DNA of 15,369 nt from an uncultured Psychrobacillus sp. (GTDB lineage: Bacteria > Bacillota > Bacilli > Bacillales_A > Planococcaceae): positions 1 to 15,369 of the forward strand of contig CAKQHO010000081.1 in assembly GCA_934234185.1 (NCBI GenBank), given 5' to 3'. Positions 13,154 to 15,369 of the stretch are shown here, in pieces. The position numbers and the translations under genes were made by a program. The notes below the pieces were generated by a model, which was not told the origin of the DNA, searched no databases, and saw only the letters and a list, made by a program, of their open reading frames with translations. The stretch's first letter is position 1; each line of letters begins with the position of its first letter.

Positions 13154-13866
13154 GATCGAACCTCCAAGCTTTTATATACAATTCCTGCAATCGATAAGAG
13201 AACAAGGGAAGTAACTATCAGTTTGCAGATTAGGAGCAAATCGGAGGAATCTAACAATATTGTTTTCATTATCTCCTGCCCAGTAAATGTGAATAGTGAT
13301 GTCAATATTGCGACAGGTAAAACTAGCTTAAACAATTTGGAGTACTGGACAAGTGTGCCAGCAAGATAACCTGCAGCTGAAGCTAGCCAAATATAAAAGG
13401 AAAACACAAGAATAGTCAGCATTGCTTGTAATGGATCTTCTAATATACTACTACTCCTCACAACCTCCATTCCCTTGAGATGAAGGAAAACATAAAGAGG
13501 GTAATAGGACAAATAAGTTGTTACACCTGCAAAAAAGCTAAGAATTAAAAGCATAATCCCATTTGATATATTACTGCTCGTCAGTGTTCCAACAAAGCTT
13601 GCATCATCCAATCTATATCCTTTTGATGGTAGTAGATAGCCCACAATTATAGACCATACAATCATAAGTATAAGAACCAAGTCTAAGGAATAAGTATATA
13701 CATCCAAGAAACCATTAGTACTCATGCTCATTCCCATGCTGGAGAGAAAAATTCCTATTATTTGTATTACAATCATGGAAACTATTGCAGAGAGAGTTAC
13801 TTGTAATTTAAAAGATACCTGTGCTCTTACTACATTCCACATACTACTATTATTCAAAAACATCAT
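13150..13866 (-). CDS. ABC-2-like permease subunit of the GntR-ABC operon
   Basis: This 238-residue polytopic membrane protein has about six hydrophobic segments (roughly 23-43, 60-79, 103-127, 148-171, 180-196 and 209-231). A basic, soluble stretch after segment 2 (LLPSKGYRLDDASFVGTLTSSNISNG) resembles the coupling region of permeases in Ytr/Pmt-type exporters. It follows the ATPase gene with a 17-bp overlap, and AAGGGGG lies 6 nt upstream of ATG 13866 (a second ATG follows at once at 13863). Its length and position suggest the transmembrane half of the transporter, probably as a homodimer because no second full permease is present. Assignment rests on context and topology more than on sequence motifs. 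Confidence 0.8.
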   Translation of the reverse strand: MMFLNNSSMWNVVRAQVSFKLQVTLSAIVSMIVIQIIGIFLSSMGMSMSTNGFLDVYTYSLDLVLILMIVWSIIVGYLLPSKGYRLDDASFVGTLTSSNISNGIMLLILSFFAGVTTYLSYYPLYVFLHLKGMEVVRSSSILEDPLQAMLTILVFSFYIWLASAAGYLAGTLVQYSKLFKLVLPVAILTSLFTFTGQEIMKTILLDSSDLLLICKLIVTSLVLLSIAGIVYKSLEVRS

Positions 13867-14734
13867 CTATTTCCCCCTTGGCTTCCTCTGTCACATATCT
13901 GCACAGGTTGCTTACACTTACAGGCTTGATCGTTATGCCATGAGGAACGACCTCCGTAAAAGAAGTTTTTACTATTACAGTTTGATAATGCTCGTTCTCC
14001 CTTTTGGAATAAATAACTTCCTTGTCCTCCATCCAGCTATTTACTAAATCTATAGGACCTGTACCAGATATTGCATACTCTCGTAAATCTTCTACGGACT
14101 TGTGAAAATAAATTTTCCCTTTATCAATTAGCAAGATATCCTCTAGAATGTTCTCTATCTCAGCAAGATGATGACTAGAAATTAATATAGTACGAGGATG
14201 CGCTATATAATCCTTTAATAGAGCCCTGTAAAAATCAGCACGAACCGCTTCATCCATCCCATTAGTTGGCTCATCAAAGATAGTAAGCTCACACCTAGTT
14301 GATAAACCAAATATCATATTAAAGGCAGCCCTTTTGCCCTTAGACAATTTTGAATGCCGCTGCTTAGGATCCAATTGAAAATAGACAAAAAGCTTATTTG
14401 CAATCTCACTATCCCACTTTTTATAAAAGGATGGAGCAATGTCTAAGATTTGCTTTAAATTAATAGAATCTGGGAATGTCATCCCATCATCAATGAGAAT
14501 GCTATTAGCTGAAACAAGCAAGCTATTAAAAGGATTTTCCGAAAAAACTCTAACTTCCCCAGATGTCGGTTTAATAAAACCAGATAAGATTTTTAAGAGA
14601 GTTGTTTTTCCCGCTCCGTTTCGACCAATTACACCAGTAATACTTGGAGTACCAATAGCTAAATCGACATCTTCTAGAACAAGATCGCCTCTATACTTTT
14701 TCTTTAAGTTTTTACATTCAATTATGTTCTCCAT
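13850..14734 (-). CDS. ABC transporter ATPase (YtrB/PmtA-like)
   Basis: This 294-residue cytosolic ATPase has Walker A GRNGAGKTT (37-45), signature LSKGKR (130-135, a departure from LSGGQ), Walker B with catalytic Glu LTIFDEPTNGMD (150-161, E155) and the switch histidine in SSHHL (186-190). The Q-loop position reads LIDDG without Gln. A C-terminal extension of about 80 residues (after ~215) is typical of this exporter class. Relatives work in envelope-stress export modules (B. subtilis Ytr) and in phenol-soluble modulin export (S. aureus Pmt). Its ATG overlaps the GntR stop by one base (TAATG), with GGGGGTGGAG upstream. The substrate is unknown. Confidence 0.93.
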   Translation of the reverse strand: MENIIECKNLKKKYRGDLVLEDVDLAIGTPSITGVIGRNGAGKTTLLKILSGFIKPTSGEVRVFSENPFNSLLVSANSILIDDGMTFPDSINLKQILDIAPSFYKKWDSEIANKLFVYFQLDPKQRHSKLSKGKRAAFNMIFGLSTRCELTIFDEPTNGMDEAVRADFYRALLKDYIAHPRTILISSHHLAEIENILEDILLIDKGKIYFHKSVEDLREYAISGTGPIDLVNSWMEDKEVIYSKRENEHYQTVIVKTSFTEVVPHGITIKPVSVSNLCRYVTEEAKGEIDDVFE

Positions 14735-15108
14735 TACTCCACCCCCTTCTTTTTCAATTCCCTAATAAGTTCTATTAACTGTTCCTCAGTCACTAATAAC
14801 CTCTGTGCCTCTCTGACTAGCTCCTCAGCTAAGCTAGTCAACGTCTCATTTTTACGTTTATCCAGAATCATTGCTTTCGCCTCTGGTGTAACGAACATCC
14901 CTAGTCCCCTTTTCTTGTATAAAGTTTTTTCTTCTACTAACAGCGTCAATCCTTTTGCAGCAGTTGCTGGATTAATATTAAATAACTCCGCCAATTGATA
15001 CTGTGAATACACTTTGTTATCTTGAGTAAAACGGTCTGCTATTATCTCATTTTCAATCCATTCTGCAATCTGTATGTATATAGGTTTGGAGCTATCCATA
15101 AGTAACAT
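14734..15108 (-). CDS. GntR-family repressor, YtrA/PmtR subfamily
   Basis: This 124-residue regulator has an N-terminal winged helix-turn-helix (about 8-74: KPIYIQIAEWIENEI, YSQYQLAELFNINPATAAKGLTLLVEEKTLYKKRGLGMFV) and only a short helical C-terminal dimerisation tail (75-124), the layout that defines the YtrA subfamily. Such proteins are usually autorepressors of a linked ABC-transporter operon, released by cell-wall antibiotics or amphipathic peptides. It is the first gene of the four-gene operon and ends in a one-base overlap with the ATPase start. AAGGAG lies about 13 nt before ATG 15108, longer than usual; an internal ATG at residue 4 would be even further. A palindromic operator lies 35-56 bp upstream. 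Confidence 0.92.
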   Translation of the reverse strand: MLLMDSSKPIYIQIAEWIENEIIADRFTQDNKVYSQYQLAELFNINPATAAKGLTLLVEEKTLYKKRGLGMFVTPEAKAMILDKRKNETLTSLAEELVREAQRLLVTEEQLIELIRELKKKGVE

Positions 15109-15142
15109 TTTGTTTTTGATTCTCCTTCCCTAAAGAAAATTG

Positions 15143-15164
15143 GTACATTAGTGCAGTAATGTAC
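15143..15164. promoter_or_regulatory. Probable operator of the GntR repressor
   Basis: Half-sites GTACATTA (15143-15150) and TAATGTAC (15157-15164) are perfect inverted repeats around GTGCAG, whose central TGCA also pairs; 20 of 22 positions are symmetric. On the minus strand it begins at the putative -10 TATAGT (15163-15168) and covers the likely transcription start, the position expected for a repressor that blocks its own operon. Confidence 0.65.
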
Positions 15165-15194
15165 TATAATTTATTATATCCATAAAGTTGTAAA
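15163..15194 (-). promoter_or_regulatory. Probable promoter region of the GntR-ABC operon
   Basis: On the minus strand TATAGT (15163-15168) and TATAAT (15173-15178) are candidate -10 boxes, and TTTACA (15189-15194) is the best -35-like hexamer. Spacings are 20 and 10 bp, so neither pair is ideal and the exact promoter is uncertain. The plus strand also reads TATAAT at 15165-15170. Confidence 0.4.
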
Positions 15195-15195
15195 A

Positions 15196-15221
15196 AAACC
15201 ACTATTATTTAATAGTGGTTT
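15196..15221 (-). terminator. Intrinsic terminator upstream of the GntR operon
   Basis: An 11-bp perfect stem (15196-15206 with 15211-15221) has a 4-nt loop. On the minus strand it is followed by seven T before ACAAC. It would stop read-through from a minus-strand gene to the right of the window and insulate the GntR operon. Confidence 0.65.
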
Positions 15222-15224
15222 CAT

Positions 15225-15272
15225 ACTGTAGACAAACCCCAGAAATTTCGGAGTTTGCCTACAGTCTTTTTT
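15225..15272 (+). terminator. Long hairpin with T tail on the plus strand
   Basis: Bases 15225-15240 pair with 15250-15265 with two mismatches, and the loop region AGAAATTTC is partly self-complementary. TTTTTT at 15267-15272 follows on the plus strand, so it has the form of a plus-strand terminator. No plus-strand gene lies just upstream, so it may end a short RNA or belong to a dispersed repeat. Confidence 0.55.
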
Positions 15273-15300
15273 CTTTTAAAATAGAAGTAACCCGAAAAGA

Positions 15301-15369
15301 GTTGATTTCCGCTACGAACGGACGCTTTCCGCGGGCACGGCCTCAGCCGCTTCCCTCGCTGCGCTCAGT
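15301..15369. repeat. GC-rich dispersed repeat, truncated by the window edge
   Basis: From GTTGATTTCCGCTACG to the end, 45 of 69 bases are G or C, against a low-GC background. The text (CGCTTTCCGCGGGCACGG, CTCGCTGCGCTC) resembles a short non-coding repeat that I recall from many Bacillaceae and Planococcaceae intergenic regions. Only one copy is in the window, so repetition itself is not shown here. Confidence 0.55.

Noticed and set aside
13724..14047. Plus-strand 107-codon open frame
   Set aside because: It crosses the junction of the permease and ATPase genes on the opposite strand and has no start signal.
1..15369. Search for CRISPR arrays, tRNA, rRNA, insertion sequences, phage or defence genes
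   Set aside because: No regularly spaced repeats, no tRNA/rRNA-like sequence, and no transposase, integrase, nuclease or toxin-antitoxin motifs were found in any frame I read.

Overview
The window looks like chromosomal DNA of a low-GC Firmicute of the Bacillaceae/Planococcaceae type (Bacillus, Lysinibacillus, Psychrobacillus or Sporosarcina relatives). The evidence is AT-rich sequence, strong purine-rich ribosome binding sites of the AAAGGAGG/AAGGGGG kind, occasional TTG starts, very compact spacing with U-tailed terminators, and families typical of this group (NRDE/TANGO2, YvbH-type PH protein, M28 lipoprotein, GntR-ABC operon). No rRNA, tRNA, CRISPR array, transposase, integrase or phage gene was seen. 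Most of it reads as ordinary core or near-core chromosome.

Layout from left to right. (1) A minus-strand pair: the haemolysin III/PAQR membrane protein TrhA and an unrecognised 170-residue cytosolic protein, ending at a hairpin cluster. (2) A plus-strand NRDE-family Ntn hydrolase, then a cold-shock protein gene with a long leader containing a large hairpin followed by seven T. (3) A minus-strand metallo-beta-lactamase-fold hydrolase, a 365-bp gap, and a plus-strand small multidrug-export family membrane protein preceded by an 11-codon leader ORF. (4) A minus-strand YvbH-like PH-domain protein. (5) A large plus-strand M28-family metallopeptidase lipoprotein. (6) A minus-strand operon of a TauE/SafE permease and a D-2-hydroxyacid dehydrogenase. 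(7) A plus-strand PQQ-type (GSDH) sugar dehydrogenase lipoprotein with another 11-codon leader ORF. (8) A minus-strand tandem GNAT acetyltransferase. (9) A plus-strand FAD-dependent monooxygenase. (10) A minus-strand four-gene operon: GntR (YtrA/PmtR subfamily) repressor, ABC ATPase, polytopic membrane protein, and a two-TM protein with an extracytoplasmic domain. (11) An intergenic region with a GntR-type operator palindrome, two hairpins, and the start of a GC-rich repeat cut off by the window edge.

The genes form several short, independent transcription units, often convergent and sharing bidirectional terminators at 4355-4382, 7322-7356 and 10241-10268. The best integrated system is the right-hand operon: a small repressor, its probable operator just upstream, and a membrane export or stress module of the Ytr/Pmt type with an unrecognised last partner.

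No clearly new defence or biosynthetic system is visible. The observations most worth checking are the terminator-like hairpin in the cold-shock leader, the unknown last member of the GntR-ABC operon and its operator, two look-alike leader ORFs fused to Shine-Dalgarno sequences, and a candidate short RNA near the right edge.
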